Source: Smallanthus sonchifolius (Eukaryota; Streptophyta; Magnoliopsida; Asterales; Asteraceae). Taken from it: a DNA stretch of 64,000 nt. Location: the NCBI GenBank assembly GCA_023525975.1, contig CM042034.1, positions 1,681,501 to 1,745,500 on the forward strand, read 5' to 3'. The notes below the pieces were generated by a model. That model saw nothing but the letters and a program-made list of their open reading frames with translations, had not been told where the DNA came from and made no database searches. Made by a program: the position numbers and the translations under genes. This document shows positions 24,178-36,248 of the stretch, piece after piece. Position 1 is the first letter of the stretch. Each line of letters begins with the position of its first letter.

Positions 24178-26793
24178 GTTAACTAATTACCTTCTAATTG
24201 GCGTATAATTAAGATGTTTATCGTTAAATACAAGTTTAATATTGCCATTGATTGGGATGAAAGTTTAGATAGCTTTTTAATTTTCATGTTGACTTGTTGT
24301 TCATCAGTTCGAAGTGGGTTAAAAACTACTATCTTGCATGGTATATGATTTTTATTTTGTGTTATTTAACGAGTATTAATTGGTAAGCGTGTCGGTTCTA
24401 AACAACATATTGCAACGGCATTTTAAAAGTTTAGGCCCAAAGTTCATTTTAAAGATTTAAATTATTTTTTTAAATGTTAATAGAAAAGAAATATGACGTC
24501 AGCAAGAGCTGTGCTGACCTCATTGTTGAACCGGAAGGCGCGTATCAAACTCGCATCGCTTGGTTTTGGTGTGCGCGCTTTACCATCAATGAGTATCGCA
24601 AGTCTTGATTTATGTTGTTTCAAATGATTCATTTTTATATATAAAAAAACATGAAACTTCAAAAAAATATAAAGAAACCACACATTTACGACTTGTATCA
24701 TGTGTTAGAACGTGTATGTGTGTCGTGGACCAATCGTAGGTCGATGTTTTTCGTTCCTGACCTGTGATTTTTATATATGTAATTACTAATGATTAAATTA
24801 TTAACTATTATTGCATTTGGCATTTCCTACCAAGTAATATTAATTGTTTTTTTCATTATAAGTATTAAGATTATGATTTAGTTTTTGTATTTTCGGAAAA
24901 AAAGACTTCCTATGAGATCACACTATAATTTCTATGACTCAACTCTCTAGCACGTTATGAAAAAACGTACATTGGTGGCTTTTAACATAAAAAGAATGAA
25001 AATAAATTGTTTTGACTATTTTGTTGAATATATTATTTAAAAACACAGTAGACAATGTAGAGTCCCATCGTAAAATTCATGGTGGAAAGTCATTTTTTTA
25101 TAATTATTTAAAAAACTAGCCGGTCCATCTGTGTTCGACCCATTAGCTCGTAACCAAACCTGATACATCAATGATTCATGGTTTAATAAGTTAGATTGGC
25201 TGGTTTAGTTTCCAAACATTAATTTATAAAATGGAAATGCCACGTTTTCTCAAGTATTGAATCTATCATGGTGGCAAGTCATTTGGCAAACGTGTAATAT
25301 TCCCAAGTGGCCAACCAAGTGTTTGTGGTTAGTTTAATGTATGAAGAAAACAAATTCAACCTACAAATAAAATATAGAATGCTTGTACTATTCAACTATT
25401 AAATCTCAAAACTAACTATTATTTTCCATTCTGCAAATTCAGATATACATAATGAGTGATTTTAATTAGTATAGCTACTCTAAAAGTTTAAATTCAAATC
25501 TATCGATATATGCATAATATAAATAACATAATTATATACTATCTTTTATAAGTGTTGACCGTTCTTCTTCCCCCACCCCCTTTAACTTTAATGAAATGGT
25601 CACATCCAAGTTTCCAAAGTTTTAAATATATCTTACACTATCTATAATCTGATTTTTTCTTAACAACTTTCGTGCTTATTTATTTATTTTTTTCTTGACG
25701 TCCCGGTATAATTATTTTTAAAAATGAGTCATATTAAAAAAATAGGTATTTTAGGTATCGTGGGTTATATCGACTAACGGTGACGTGATAACACCATGAA
25801 AAATGAGAGCGACACCTACTGAAAGTCATCAGTACCATTAATAAACTGTCTTTTATTTATGTTTTGATATCCACAACCGACTCGTCGTAACTTCATACAT
25901 TTCTTTTATGTATTTAACTACGATTTATTTGGTGCTATGTGACTGCTTCAACCGTTTAAGGTCCGCCTCCCAAATTTTCTAGTTATATTAATTAACGTGA
26001 CCCCATAAGTTATATTATTTTTTTTGAAAAAATGTTACTCGTATTCTATTTTACACCAATAATTCTAAACTATAGGTTTAAACTTTCGACCTCCCTTTTA
26101 AGAAACACGTGTCTCTACCAAATAAGCTAGCCTCAAATTCATAACCCAATATTATTAATAATAATTCTACGATATTCAAGCAAAAGGAAGGCAATTTTTA
26201 ATTGGCATAATCATAAATAATGAGAAGAAACGAGACGTGATTCATTATTGGGATGGGAGGCTGGCACATGTCATTGCCTCTATAAGTTAAGCTCACCGAC
26301 ACGTTCTTTTATATATAAAGAATCCGTTTAATCTTATGAAGGTTCACGAGTATTTAGAATGATTAATGGTTGTTTGGTTTATTAAAAACTGAATCATTAA
26401 AAATTCTTAATGGTTCAACATTGTTTTTTAACTGAACTATTAAGAGTCTGGACACACTATTAAAAGGCTGACAAAATCTGAAACAAACACCATTTATCTC
26501 TGAATCAATCAGAGGTACTCTTTTAATGGAATTATTAATTAAGACACATAAGAATTGTTTCATGAGATGTAATATGTCATATTATATTAATAAAGTATAC
26601 TATTCAAATTATATAAAATTGTTTCATCTTATTTTCATCGTTTTCTATTTTATTTGACCGATTAATTTAATTTTGACTCCACTCATTTTGACTTAACTTT
26701 CACGAAACAAGGAAGCCCAAAGGAAAGGTGACGTGAGATACAAACTACCAAAAAAATGGTACGGCGATCTGCACACTTACACATGCTTCTTCG
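24178..26793. other. Intergenic stretch, no gene seen
   Basis: No coding frame is supported. A patch at 24490-24600 is notably less AT-rich than its surroundings and contains an inverted pair GTCAGC...GCTGAC, but it has no recognisable product. The rest is AT-rich with homopolymer runs. Confidence 0.4.
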
Positions 26794-26802
26794 CTATAAG
26801 TA
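26794..26802 (+). promoter_or_regulatory. Probable TATA box of the extensin-like gene
   Basis: CTATAAGTA lies 41-49 bases upstream of the start codon at 26843, a plausible TATA-box position for a short leader. Only the sequence supports it. Confidence 0.45.
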
Positions 26803-26842
26803 AAACCCTCAAAATCTTCATTCAATCAATTCATTAGAAATT

Positions 26843-27322
26843 ATGGACCACAAAATATCCTTCTTATTCATAATTTCAATTTTGGTTACAAATGTAACCC
26901 CAAGAACCACAAGTTTGTCAAAAGATCAAGTAGCATGTACAATGTGCAATGTTTGCGACAACCCATGTCAACCCCCGGAAATTATCCCCTCTCCGCCACC
27001 TCCCCCTCCCACCACCGACACGAACTGCCCACCACCGCCCTCTCAACCACAACCACAACCACAACCACAACCTCAGCCCACCACACCATCGGTTCCAACT
27101 TTTTCTTATTATTCCCCTCCCCCTCCAATCCCCACTGGCGGTGGGGGTGGTTACGGCTACCCTACAATGCAGACGCCGCCACCAAACCCGATTGTCCCCT
27201 ACTACCCATACTATTATTACAACCCACCACCTTCGCGTCATAAATCATCCTCAATTAAATTGCAGATTAACCCGATTCATATGGTCATTTTGTCACTTAT
27301 GTTTTTTTTAACAAATCCTTGA
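26843..27322 (+). CDS. Secreted proline-rich extensin-like protein, possible GPI anchor
   Basis: Single exon, 159 residues. Residues 1 to about 21 (MDHKISFLFIISILVTNVTP) are a clear signal peptide. A cysteine cluster follows at about 32-42 (ACTMCNVCDNPC). Next comes an extensin-like region with serine followed by proline runs (SPPPPPPP), a Gln-Pro dipeptide repeat, another PPPP block, a glycine stretch (TGGGGGYGYP) and a tyrosine-rich block (PYYPYYYYNPPPS). The last roughly 15 residues are hydrophobic (MVILSLMFFLTNP) after a polar spacer, which resembles a GPI-attachment signal. Ser-Pro runs are hydroxylated and arabinosylated in extensins, and Tyr blocks can cross-link, so a cell-wall role is likely. 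The exact role is unknown. The family is a low-complexity one and orthology cannot be fixed from sequence alone. Confidence 0.8.
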   Translation: MDHKISFLFIISILVTNVTPRTTSLSKDQVACTMCNVCDNPCQPPEIIPSPPPPPPTTDTNCPPPPSQPQPQPQPQPQPTTPSVPTFSYYSPPPPIPTGGGGGYGYPTMQTPPPNPIVPYYPYYYYNPPPSRHKSSSIKLQINPIHMVILSLMFFLTNP

Positions 27323-27339
27323 TCTTCTAAGATAGATAT

Positions 27340-27412
27340 ATCACAACAGGATTTGAACCCCTAATCTTTTGGTTGTGGGGTACATCACTTGACCACCAAA
27401 ATGTCCTCTTAG
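27340..27412 (-). mobile_element. tRNA-like SINE head
   Basis: On the minus strand an A-box-like TGGTCAAGTGATG (about 27381-27396) precedes a B box GGTTCAAATCC (plus 27349-27359), with tRNA-like spacing. It starts just after the stop codon of the extensin-like gene and so may lie in its 3' UTR in antisense orientation. No clear tail was identified. Confidence 0.5.
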
Positions 27413-30400
27413 GGACATCTTGTCACGTATATCTCGTTTTATTTTACAATTAAAATTTGTGATATATATACACATAATCCTATAAGATAATAAGTTCTTC
27501 TCCCTGATATTTACCTTGGTTACATATGGAAGAGTATGCTGCTGCAGATGAACAAGTTATTTGCTAGAGATGAAGATGGAGGGAAGAAGCAGCAGAGTAG
27601 TGTTTTAAACTTGAAATATTATTTTTGTAACAAGTTGCAATTATAAGATAATTTTTATTTATAAATATAGTTTCTGTAATTTATAGTTACTGAAAATAGC
27701 AACAAATATGTACACGGTTATTAATAATAGCAACATAAACATTATTATATATATAAACTAAAAATATGCTACTATGTAATATATTCAATAATATTTAGAA
27801 ACTATGATTTTAATAATTCAAACTATAATTTACTTGTTGATAATAATTCATTTTGTAATTAGACCAATGATAATCAAAACATTTACTTGTGTTGTCAAAG
27901 ACAATATGACTCGCGTAATAGATTTACAATATATTTCGTCTACAACATTTATTATGAGTGAAATAGGAAAACATACTAATTTACTAGAAGGGGTTTTAAA
28001 TGCAAATTATGTGTTCTCATGATGTTGTTCTTATGTCATTTATGCCTTATTCACATCTTCTTTGTGAACCTGATGGGTATTGAATAATCGTTGTATACAT
28101 AGACAGACAGGTATTGAATGATCATTGTATGGAAGCAGGTAGGGGACACGATTGTAATTTGTATAACTGAATACGAGACTGGTATTACCAATATCCGACC
28201 AATTTCCATCCTTGCTCTTAATTATGTTCATGTAACACAATTCTTTATACACATTGCTTTCAGAAAACCTTAGATACTAATATTAAATGGGTTGAAAATT
28301 GATGAGTTGACTCGCTTGTTTCAAATGGTATATGAAAATTCTCAAAGAACACCAAAATTTGAGAAGATCATGGGTTCAAGTCTCACTCATAACAGAAATT
28401 AAGAAATTTGTTTTTCAAAAAATAAAGGCGGGTCAACCCATTTATAACATTAAACCGTTTAAACATAGCCCAAAATATGATTATTTTGATGTTAACTTCG
28501 TGTCATGAATAGAATTGTTATCTCATAAGGAGTAAACAATTAACACACGTAGTTTTCTAAAATTTGTATACTAATAATACCCTAAATTTACTAGGAGTTT
28601 ATGTATTATTAAGAAAGTGTATGTATTGCGGGTAGAGATGGAAAAAAACCGGTTTATATTTCCGAAACGGTTTATAACCCAACTCGGTACCTTAAAAAAA
28701 CCGGTTTAGCCCAAATCGGTTAGAACCATACCCAAACCGCCTGGCTTTATACCAGTTCGTGTCCTCGCGCTCCCAAACCGGTTTTAACCCGCACAAACTG
28801 GTTTGTATAGGGTTCTATATTTTCCAACTCAAACCGGGTTGTGCTCTGAACCAGTTTCCACACAAACCGATTTTTATAATTTTGATTAAATTTTTTTAAA
28901 TAGAAAGACTATTAAAAGATAGGCCAATATTATGTTCAGCCCATTTGAAATGTGACATAAACAGAAACAGAAACAGAAACAGACCAACGGCCCATTAATT
29001 TATTGGGCAATAGAATCACGGAATAATCTGAACATCTATTATCAAAAATTACGAAAAGATTTAAAATTGGTTTCTGATAACCATTATTTAATACTTATAA
29101 GGAAATGATTATTACTACGTTATACAAACGTTACGTATATAGTGAAGACCATTTATACATGCTCGCTACTTCGTGAACCCAACACATTATTCTATAAACC
29201 TTTAGAACAAACTGAAATAAGTCTTAAAACTAATGCAAACTAACTGAAAATACACCTTGCTACATAGGGTTTCAAGGCCTAAAATAAAGTTCAAACTTAA
29301 TGTTTTTTTTTGTAAATAAATTTTATTTAGCTTACAAGGCTTCTCAGATTTATTTTTAATTGTGATCTGATAAATTTTAGACCTTTATAATTTATGTTGT
29401 TATAACAAATAATTTTAATTTATATGTGTATACTATAAATAAATATTTATCTTTTTTTAACGACATTAAGAATTTTATAAGTACAAACTATTGAACAACC
29501 CAGGAGTCCATTAGGTTAAGTAGAGATTCCTATTACATGATTTGGACACTAAATTTTAAAAATTAAAAGTTTTAAATTATGCATAAACATAACATATTTG
29601 GTCTTTGAAATAGATGATAGTAAACTTTTTTTTAAATACTTTAAAAATGATCAAAATACCCCTTAGAAAATTAAAAAATATGTTTTATAAGTGGCGGTGC
29701 CGCCTGAGAACTAGGGGTATATATATAAGTTTTTTTATTTAGGGGTATTTTGGTCATTTTCAAAATATTTAACTGAAAATTTAACTGTTATCAACTCGAG
29801 GGATCAAACATGTTACGCTTATGTATATTTTGAGATTGTTAGTGTAATTTTTCAAAGTTACATACCAAATTTAAAATTTAAACATACCACACGGACCATT
29901 AGTCTGGTTAACTCTATATATATATTTTTTTGTTTACATATCAATTGTAAATTAAATGCAACTAGCTTTCATATACAAATTATGCATTATGCGTTAACTT
30001 ACAAAATACTTCACGTTTACACTCGTATCTTTTTTTTTATGTTACGAGATTTGAATTTTTAAGTAGTTTCGTGTTATTATAAAACTAAATAAAAATTACA
30101 TAATTAAAAAGATTTACACAATATCCATATGAAAATGATTGGTCGACTTATCACCATCTTCTACAACATATTTAAACACTAATGATAGTAAGAAACACAC
30201 ACCATCGATCATGTATCAACATCAACCCTAGAACAACACTATTGATACTCTGCATGTCTGGCTTGAACGTTAAAATGGTTTAACCATTCTAACATAGTGT
30301 TTCCATATCTTCATTGGATCTTCTCCAAATCATCTTTGCACCTAAGCATTTCAATTCTTTATCACAATTCAAAACAAAAGAGGTATTAACCATTAACCCT

Positions 30401-30544
30401 CTTGTAAGATTACTAAATGATATGTTATAGTTAACAATAGTGTTTGATAGCACTCACATGACCGCGCAACTTAATGTCTATAAACTACACACTAACAACA
30501 CTAATGACAATCTTCAGAGTTGAAACTAGAGTATACATAGCGGT
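27413..30544. other. Intergenic stretch with decayed repeats
   Basis: No gene is supported. A GGTTCAAGTCTC B-box-like block at about 28373-28384, with an A-rich stretch after it, suggests an old plus-strand SINE. At 28640-28870 there is a cluster of AACCGGTTT palindromes. A (AGAAAC)n microsatellite of about four units lies at 28958-28983. Confidence 0.45.
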
Positions 30545-31690
30545 GAGGATGAGAAAAAAATTATCGATTTTATGGTATAATTTAAAAAAAGGTAAATTGA
30601 TTTTTAATTATCCAAATTATGACTCATTAACTAATAATAATAATCAAAATTAACAGTTTGGTTGTTGATAATCACAACTTTCACTTTTGTTATCAGTGAC
30701 AGTTCCAATACGATAATCGTCATAGATTTACACTATTTTCGCTCAAAATGACGATTTTAAATGAAATTGAGAAACGTAAAAGTGAAATCGAGCGGGAATA
30801 GAGTGTAAACATATGATGATTATGCTACTGAGATTGTCATTGCACTACTAGAAAACATATATATTTCCTACAAAAGTTTCCGACAAATTACCAACAAAAA
30901 AAATTTCCTACAAGTTAGCGACAAATTTCCGACAAAACAAAAACAAAAAAGTAACTATACGATTTCCTACAATTTTCTGACAAATTTATTAAGTAGGTTA
31001 ACTTGTTTATTTACTATAATCGTCAGAATATTGTTGGAAGTTGCCGACGAAAGGCTTTTGTCACTAAATCGTCGGAAAATTAGTCGGGTGTTTGTCGGAA
31101 AAAAACATTTTCTTCGAGGTTGTTTCCTACGAGGTTTTTTCCAACAAACATTTTTTTGTCGGAAACTTGCCGCTAACGACCAATTCCGACAAATTTACCA
31201 CAAAATTGCTGTCGCAAGTTTTTCATTTTTTAGTAGTGAGTTTTCGTGGGAAATTTGTCGGAATTGATCTTTAGCGACAAGTTTCAGACAAAAAATTGTT
31301 TGTTAGAAAAAACCCCGTAGGAAATTTTTTTTCCGACGAATTAACAACAAAAGCCTTTCGTCGGTAATTTCCGACAATATTCCGACGATTATAGTAAATA
31401 AATAAGTTAACTTATTTAATAAATTTGTCGAAAAATTGTAGGAAATCGTGTTGTTACCTTTTGTTTTTGTTTTATCGGAAATTTGTCGCTAACTTGTGAG
31501 AAATTTCTTTTGTCGGAAACTTTTGTAGGAAACATATATGTTTTCTAGTAGTGTTGACAACAAACGTGTAAATTAAAATTATCACAAAAAAAACTGTTAG
31601 CTTGAATTATTTTCAGTTAATTAGTAATAATTTAGATTATTAAAAAATAATTTCTCAAAATAAAAATAATATATAAAAGTTACTTACGTA
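30545..31690. mobile_element. Palindromic MITE, interrupted by a CACTA element
   Basis: The arm at about 30545-30735 is the inverse complement of the arm that starts near 30799 and continues after the CACTA insertion at 31554-31690. Both contain, in one orientation, GACTGTCATTGACAAC-like, AAAAGTGAAAGTTGTGATTA-like and AGTAATAGTTTGGATTATTA-like blocks. Other single arms of the family lie at 34150-34320 and 57520-57660. With long inverted arms and no coding capacity this is a foldback-type MITE. Its superfamily is not clear from the ends. Confidence 0.6.
30843..31553. mobile_element. Non-autonomous CACTA (En/Spm) element with giant inverted repeats
   Basis: Terminal inverted repeats are CACTACTAGAAAAC at left and GTTTTCTAGTAGTG at right, diagnostic of CACTA elements. 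It is flanked by the 3-base target duplication TTG (30840-30842 and 31554-31556). The paralogous repeat at 34187-34198 preserves the empty site GTCATTGACAAC, which confirms both the boundaries and the duplication. At least the outer 300 bases of each arm are inverse complements, so nearly the whole 711-base element is a palindrome packed with TTTCCGACAAATT/TTTGTCGGAAA subterminal motifs. No transposase is encoded. Confidence 0.93.
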
Positions 31691-32043
31691 TAAGAAATAG
31701 TGATAAAAGTCAATAATGATGACTATTATCCTTTTACCCATCACTCCCGTAACTAACGTCTATTTAAATTTAAATACATGTGACCAACACTTCATCTAAT
31801 CATTAAATATATCTTTCTCCGTGATTCATATTTCTCTTTGCATTTTTACTCTTTATTTTTATCCTCCCTACGTACATACATACATCATGATAAGCGGTGT
31901 AAAAACTGTGATGTATATAAATTATTACCTATCCGTGAATATACATGTATTTATAATAAATGACTAATTCCTAGTATGTCACACACATACATACATGCAT
32001 GTAGAAAAGTTGAGCAATAAATTAAAAAAATGCGGTGCTCTTA

Positions 32044-33359
32044 CTATACCCCTAGAAAACTATCATCATCTATTGTAATGCTCTCCCATGGCCATGACAA
32101 CATGTTACCATCATCCTCACCTCCAAACCCTAAAACACCATCTTCATGAATATCAAAATCCCAACTCCAATTATCAAATGAGTTTGTAGTTGATGAGCTT
32201 GAACCACCAACCTCCACTTGACCACTTACATCTTTCATGGCTTGTGTCACACTCATGGGCTCACTAGTCACACCCATCGAGCCACCACCCTCAACCATGG
32301 TTAGCATATCTGTGTCCATAATATTGTCAATAAAGCAAAGCATCTCATCTTCATAACTAGTGTCACATGAGTCAACCTTGGTTTGTTGTTTAGTAGGTTG
32401 TTCCTCTGGTTGAACTATTTTGTGGTTCGTTACGGGGGACACTTTATGAGCTTTGTTTATCTTCATGGTGGACTGGCTGGTTCTGTCTTTGCGATTGTTG
32501 ATGGTGGGTATGAGGTTTATAGCCGGTGGGTTCGTCGGGCGTCTTGACGGGAGGATTTTTTGGCTAAGGTGCGAGTTCCAGTAGTTTTTTATTTCGTTGT
32601 CTGTTCGCCCGGGCAAGTGGGCAGCTATCAAAGACCACCTAAATAATAATAATAATAATAATAAGTTGAACTTATGAAATATTGCATTTTATGGTTTTTA
32701 AAATTATAAAATAAATGTCACTTTAGTGGGGTAAAGTTTTATTAAAATAAAGTTGATTTTTCAGTGACATTTTTATGTTGTCATCATTAAATCACGGGTA
32801 AATTGACAAGGAGACGTGTGACCTCAATGAATGTAACCCAACATTTGTCACAAAAATGATATAAAGTAATTACAGTGTCGGGTTAGGTTAAGATGATCAT
32901 TTAGATCACCATTCGTCATAAATTTAACGACACTTTAACATGCGGAATTATTAGAGTTAAACGTCAAGGGATCTGGAAATATACGAGTACGAACCTGTTA
33001 CCTAAAGAAGCGTGTAAATTGGCTATTAGATGTTCCTCTTCCTTAGATATATTACCTCTTCTTAAATCAGATCTCAAGTAGTTAATCCATCTTAATCTAC
33101 AACTCTTGCCACACCTCATCAACCCTATGAAAAACATAGACACTCGCGTTAACTTTGAAAATACAGTATAATATAATGTAATATAAACTCGTTTTAAAAC
33201 ATATACATTTATATACACAAACATACCAGCATTTTTTGGTAAAGATCTCCATGACCCTTCCCCGTGAACTTTGATGTAGTTATTGAGTATCTCGTCTTCT
33301 TCAGCCGTCCACCGTCCCCTCTTCAACCCGACCTTTTCGCAACACGGGGCTCTTCCCAT
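32044..33359 (-). CDS. R2R3-MYB transcription factor, subgroup 7 (flavonol regulator type)
   Basis: Nuclear transcription factor, 285 residues. Exons on the minus strand are 33227-33359, 32995-33124 and 32044-32638, the standard R2R3-MYB layout including a 130-base second exon. R2 is at about 14-61 (GRWTAEEDEIL, GSWRSLPKNAG, CGKSCRLRWINYL) and R3 at about 67-112 (RGNISKEEEHLI, LGNRWSLIAAHLPGRTDNEI). The R3 lacks the [DE]L-x2-[RK] bHLH-interaction signature, as in subgroup 7. After R3 comes NNRKDRTSQSTMK, matching the subgroup-7 motif (K-GRTSRSAMK type), and the C-terminus has MLSWPWES. MYB11, MYB12 and MYB111 of this subgroup activate CHS, CHI, F3H and FLS for flavonols without a bHLH partner. 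MYB11 is the positional match. The start at 33359 (MGRAPCC) is canonical; an in-frame ATG lies 4 codons upstream. Confidence 0.93.
32643..32664. repeat. (AAT)n microsatellite in MYB intron 2
   Basis: About seven AAT units begin four bases upstream (intron side) of the acceptor of exon 3. The position directly at the acceptor is unusual, because on the coding strand the repeat reads ATT and so adds to the pyrimidine/T-rich tract. Confidence 0.85.
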
Positions 33360-33417
33360 CTTTGAACCCAAATGTTGTATGGTTATATATTTTGTTAGGG
33401 GGAGTGTTTGGTTTGGT

Positions 33418-33426
33418 GTATATATA
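33418..33426 (-). promoter_or_regulatory. Probable TATA box of the MYB gene
   Basis: A TATATATA run lies about 60 bases upstream of the MYB start codon on the minus strand. Beside it, TACACCAAAC contains an ACCAAAC MYB-recognition (AC) element, the kind of site flavonol MYBs bind. Autoregulation is possible but is only inference. Confidence 0.45.
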
Positions 33427-35241
33427 GTAGGTGAAGTAGTAGAAAAGTGTATGTAGTTTGTGGAATATTAAAATGTTTTGTATTTATTTGAAAATAAATG
33501 ATAGGAAAAAGAGAGTGATGTAACAAGAAGAAAAGAGTGAGTGTGTGTGGTGTCATGGTTTGCCACGATTAATTGTTGTACATACGCCGACTAAGTTTGT
33601 CGTGTCTTATTGAGTATCTAGGGCTGGTGACGGGGCATCCATCTCCCACGTTTTCACCCTCCACATTTTCTCTATTTTCCAACCCCCTTTCTTGTTTTCC
33701 TTTCAATAACTAGTGTACTCAAAAGTCAATTCGTCAACTTTGACATTTTTAAAGGTTTTTTTTATTACGATGAAAACTCGTTACGGCCTAGTGGACCCGT
33801 AAATGTCTTGCTAACCAACAAAGTCAGGTAAAAGACAACTTGTGTTGAGAGTGTGGTTTTAAAGACGGTTAAGGGAGGAAAATCTTGTGTTGTGAGCGTG
33901 GTCATTATATTCTCACATGTTAGGATCCTAAGCAAAATATATATATATTTTTTCTTTTACGAAAAAGACCTTAATTTTAGAATCCGCTTTAAACCAAAAA
34001 AAAATTAAGTCAAACCTATCCACCAATGTGATAACCACTTCTTGAAAATATCACTAACATATTACATAAATCAATAAATATCTCTAACCTGCTTAATATT
34101 TCTAATATCATAATTTCTAGTACTTTAACCAATTTTATAAACTGTGTTATTTAGGTGGAAATATATGATGATTATGTTACTAGGACTGTCATTGACAACA
34201 AAAGTGAAAGTTGAGATTATTACCAGCCAAACTGTTAGTTCGGATTATTATTTGCCAATGAGTAATAGTTTGGATTATTAAAAACCAATTTTCCTAGATA
34301 AAATAACGAAAAAACAATATATAACTAGATAAAATAAGAAGCTTTCTAAAATCGAAATTATAAAAGATATTAGTTTATTAAGTTTACAACGTTAATTTAT
34401 AATATTTAGGGTTTGGTTCATGAGAAAACTAGAAAAAAAAACTCTTCTCAAATTTTAAACCTTAATAACTTTTTCATATGTTATTATTTTTTTAAAACAA
34501 GTACACCGATAGATTAAGCATTTTTTATATTTACTTTGAGTATAATGTTCTATATATAAAAACAAAAAAGTAACGTGTGATTTTTTTGATACTGCATATA
34601 TATACTGCATATATGCAGTATGATCATATTACATATATACAGTATCGAATAAATCTGACACGTTAAAAAAGTTTTTTTTAATATATCAATAATATGCTTA
34701 AATTAAAGATAAAAAATGCTCGATTTTATAGTATAGTTTTTTTTAAATGAATGTTTAAAAAGTTATGAAGGTTTAAAAATTAAAGGAAAAGAGTTTACAG
34801 TTTTCTTACAAAAGATAAATTTATACTTACAAATCTTTTTTTAGTAGTTATTATCTCATACATAAGTACAGATATAGATATATACATAAGAGCATTTACA
34901 TCAGTTTCTGCATATTTGTGAGAGTGTGTTTTACATATTTTAGGAAGTGGTTTATAATGGTTGTGAGTGTAGAAAAGAGAAAATGTACAACTTTTTTGTA
35001 TATTTGGGGAAAACACTTTTCACACATATTTGGAGAAAATGTAATGATAAAGGTATAAAAAGTATTATTTAATTAAAAAGGAGAAATTTTTTTAATGATT
35101 TTTATTGTAATTATAGAGATGGGGATAAGAAAACTGATATAAATGCTCTACACACATAATATTAGTGTTGCAAAAAGTGAATTCCCATAATGTTGTGAAT
35201 ACTTTCGAATTATGTGATAATTTTATACATACATATGAAAC
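33427..35241. other. Intergenic stretch with one MITE arm and a small palindrome
   Basis: No gene is supported. 34150-34320 is a single arm of the foldback MITE family and contains the empty CACTA site. At about 34589-34646 the sequence from GATACTGCATATAT to ATATACAGTATC forms an imperfect AT-rich palindrome. Confidence 0.5.
34150..34320. repeat. MITE arm carrying the empty CACTA site
   Basis: This stretch matches the MITE arm at 30799-30842 plus 31554-31690 when the CACTA element is removed. It reads straight through GTCATTGACAACAAAAGTG with no insertion and with one TTG, so it is the pre-insertion state of the target. Confidence 0.85.
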
Positions 35242-35249
35242 TTTCAAAG

Positions 35250-36218
35250 TAGGGATGAGCTTTTGGTACCCAGTACTAGTACCGATACCCGTACCGAACC
35301 GGTACCGAAAAACCAAAACAGGTACCGGTACTTGATTTTTTCTGATTTCGGTATCAGTACTGTCGGTACCGGTACCTGTAATTTACCAAAAAAATACCCT
35401 TTTAGTCCCGAAAATACGAAGGGTCTTTTTTTAATAGAAATTTTTTAACATCGTTTGCTTTTTTAACCATTCTTTTCAAAACCATTCGGATTTTTTAAAC
35501 ATCATTTTTCAAAACCGTTTTTTTCTAAACATCTTTGTTTAAAACCTTTCGTTTTGTCAAACGTTTTTTAAAAGGTTCAATTTGTCTAAACGTCTTTTTT
35601 TTAATCGTTCTTTTTTTCTAAACGTCTTTTTTAAAATCATTCCTTTTGTCGAAACGTCTTTTTTAAAAAGCGTTCATTTTTTCTAAACATCTTTTTGAAA
35701 CCGCTCGTTTCTTAAAATGATGGATTTTGAAAACAGGAATTAAAAAAAGCGTTTTGAAAAAAAAATATATTTAGACATTGAACAAAAGGAAAGATACGTT
35801 TTTTTTCAGTTTAAAAAAATATTTAAACACTAAACAAAAAGAAAGTATTTAAAATTGCTTTGGTGGAATGAAAGCAGTTCACATTTTTTTTAAATGAAGT
35901 TTGAATTTTTTATTTTTTCAAAACGTTCATTATTTTTTAATTCCTTTTTTAAATAACCGTCATTTTAAATAGGTCGACTCATGAACTCGTTAAAAATAAC
36001 GGCTATAAAAAAGATATTTAACAAAACGAACGGTATTAAAACCAATAATTTATGAAAATTTTTATTCGGGTACCAAACAGGTACCGAGTACCGAAATATA
36101 GGTACCAATTCTATATTTTCGGTACCGGTATCGGTACCCGTTTTCCAACAAAATTCGGGACCTGTACTTTCGGTGTCGGTATCGGTTCGGTACGGGTACG
36201 GTGCCGATCTCATCCTTA
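35250..36218. mobile_element. hAT-type non-autonomous element, GGTACC-rich ends
   Basis: It is flanked by the exact 8-base direct repeat TTTCAAAG (35242-35249 and 36219-36226). The ends are imperfect inverted repeats: TAGGGATGAGC at left and ATCTCATCCTTA at right. The subterminal 120-170 bases on each side are dense in GGTACCG palindromes, and the middle repeats TTTTTAAACGTCTTTTT-like units. No transposase frame is present. It shares ends with the 254-base element at 5546. Confidence 0.85.
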
Positions 36219-36248
36219 TTTCAAAGTATCATATATTCTAATTCAGAA

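Noticed and set aside
26918..27311. Several long overlapping frames on both strands across the extensin-like gene
   Set aside because: They are shadow frames created by the CCA/CCN-rich composition. Only the frame with a signal peptide, a Cys cluster and a hydrophobic tail looks like a protein.
31031..31274. Two open frames of 60-78 codons at 31031-31274
   Set aside because: They lie in the arms of the palindromic CACTA element and merely translate its TTTGTCGGAAA repeats.
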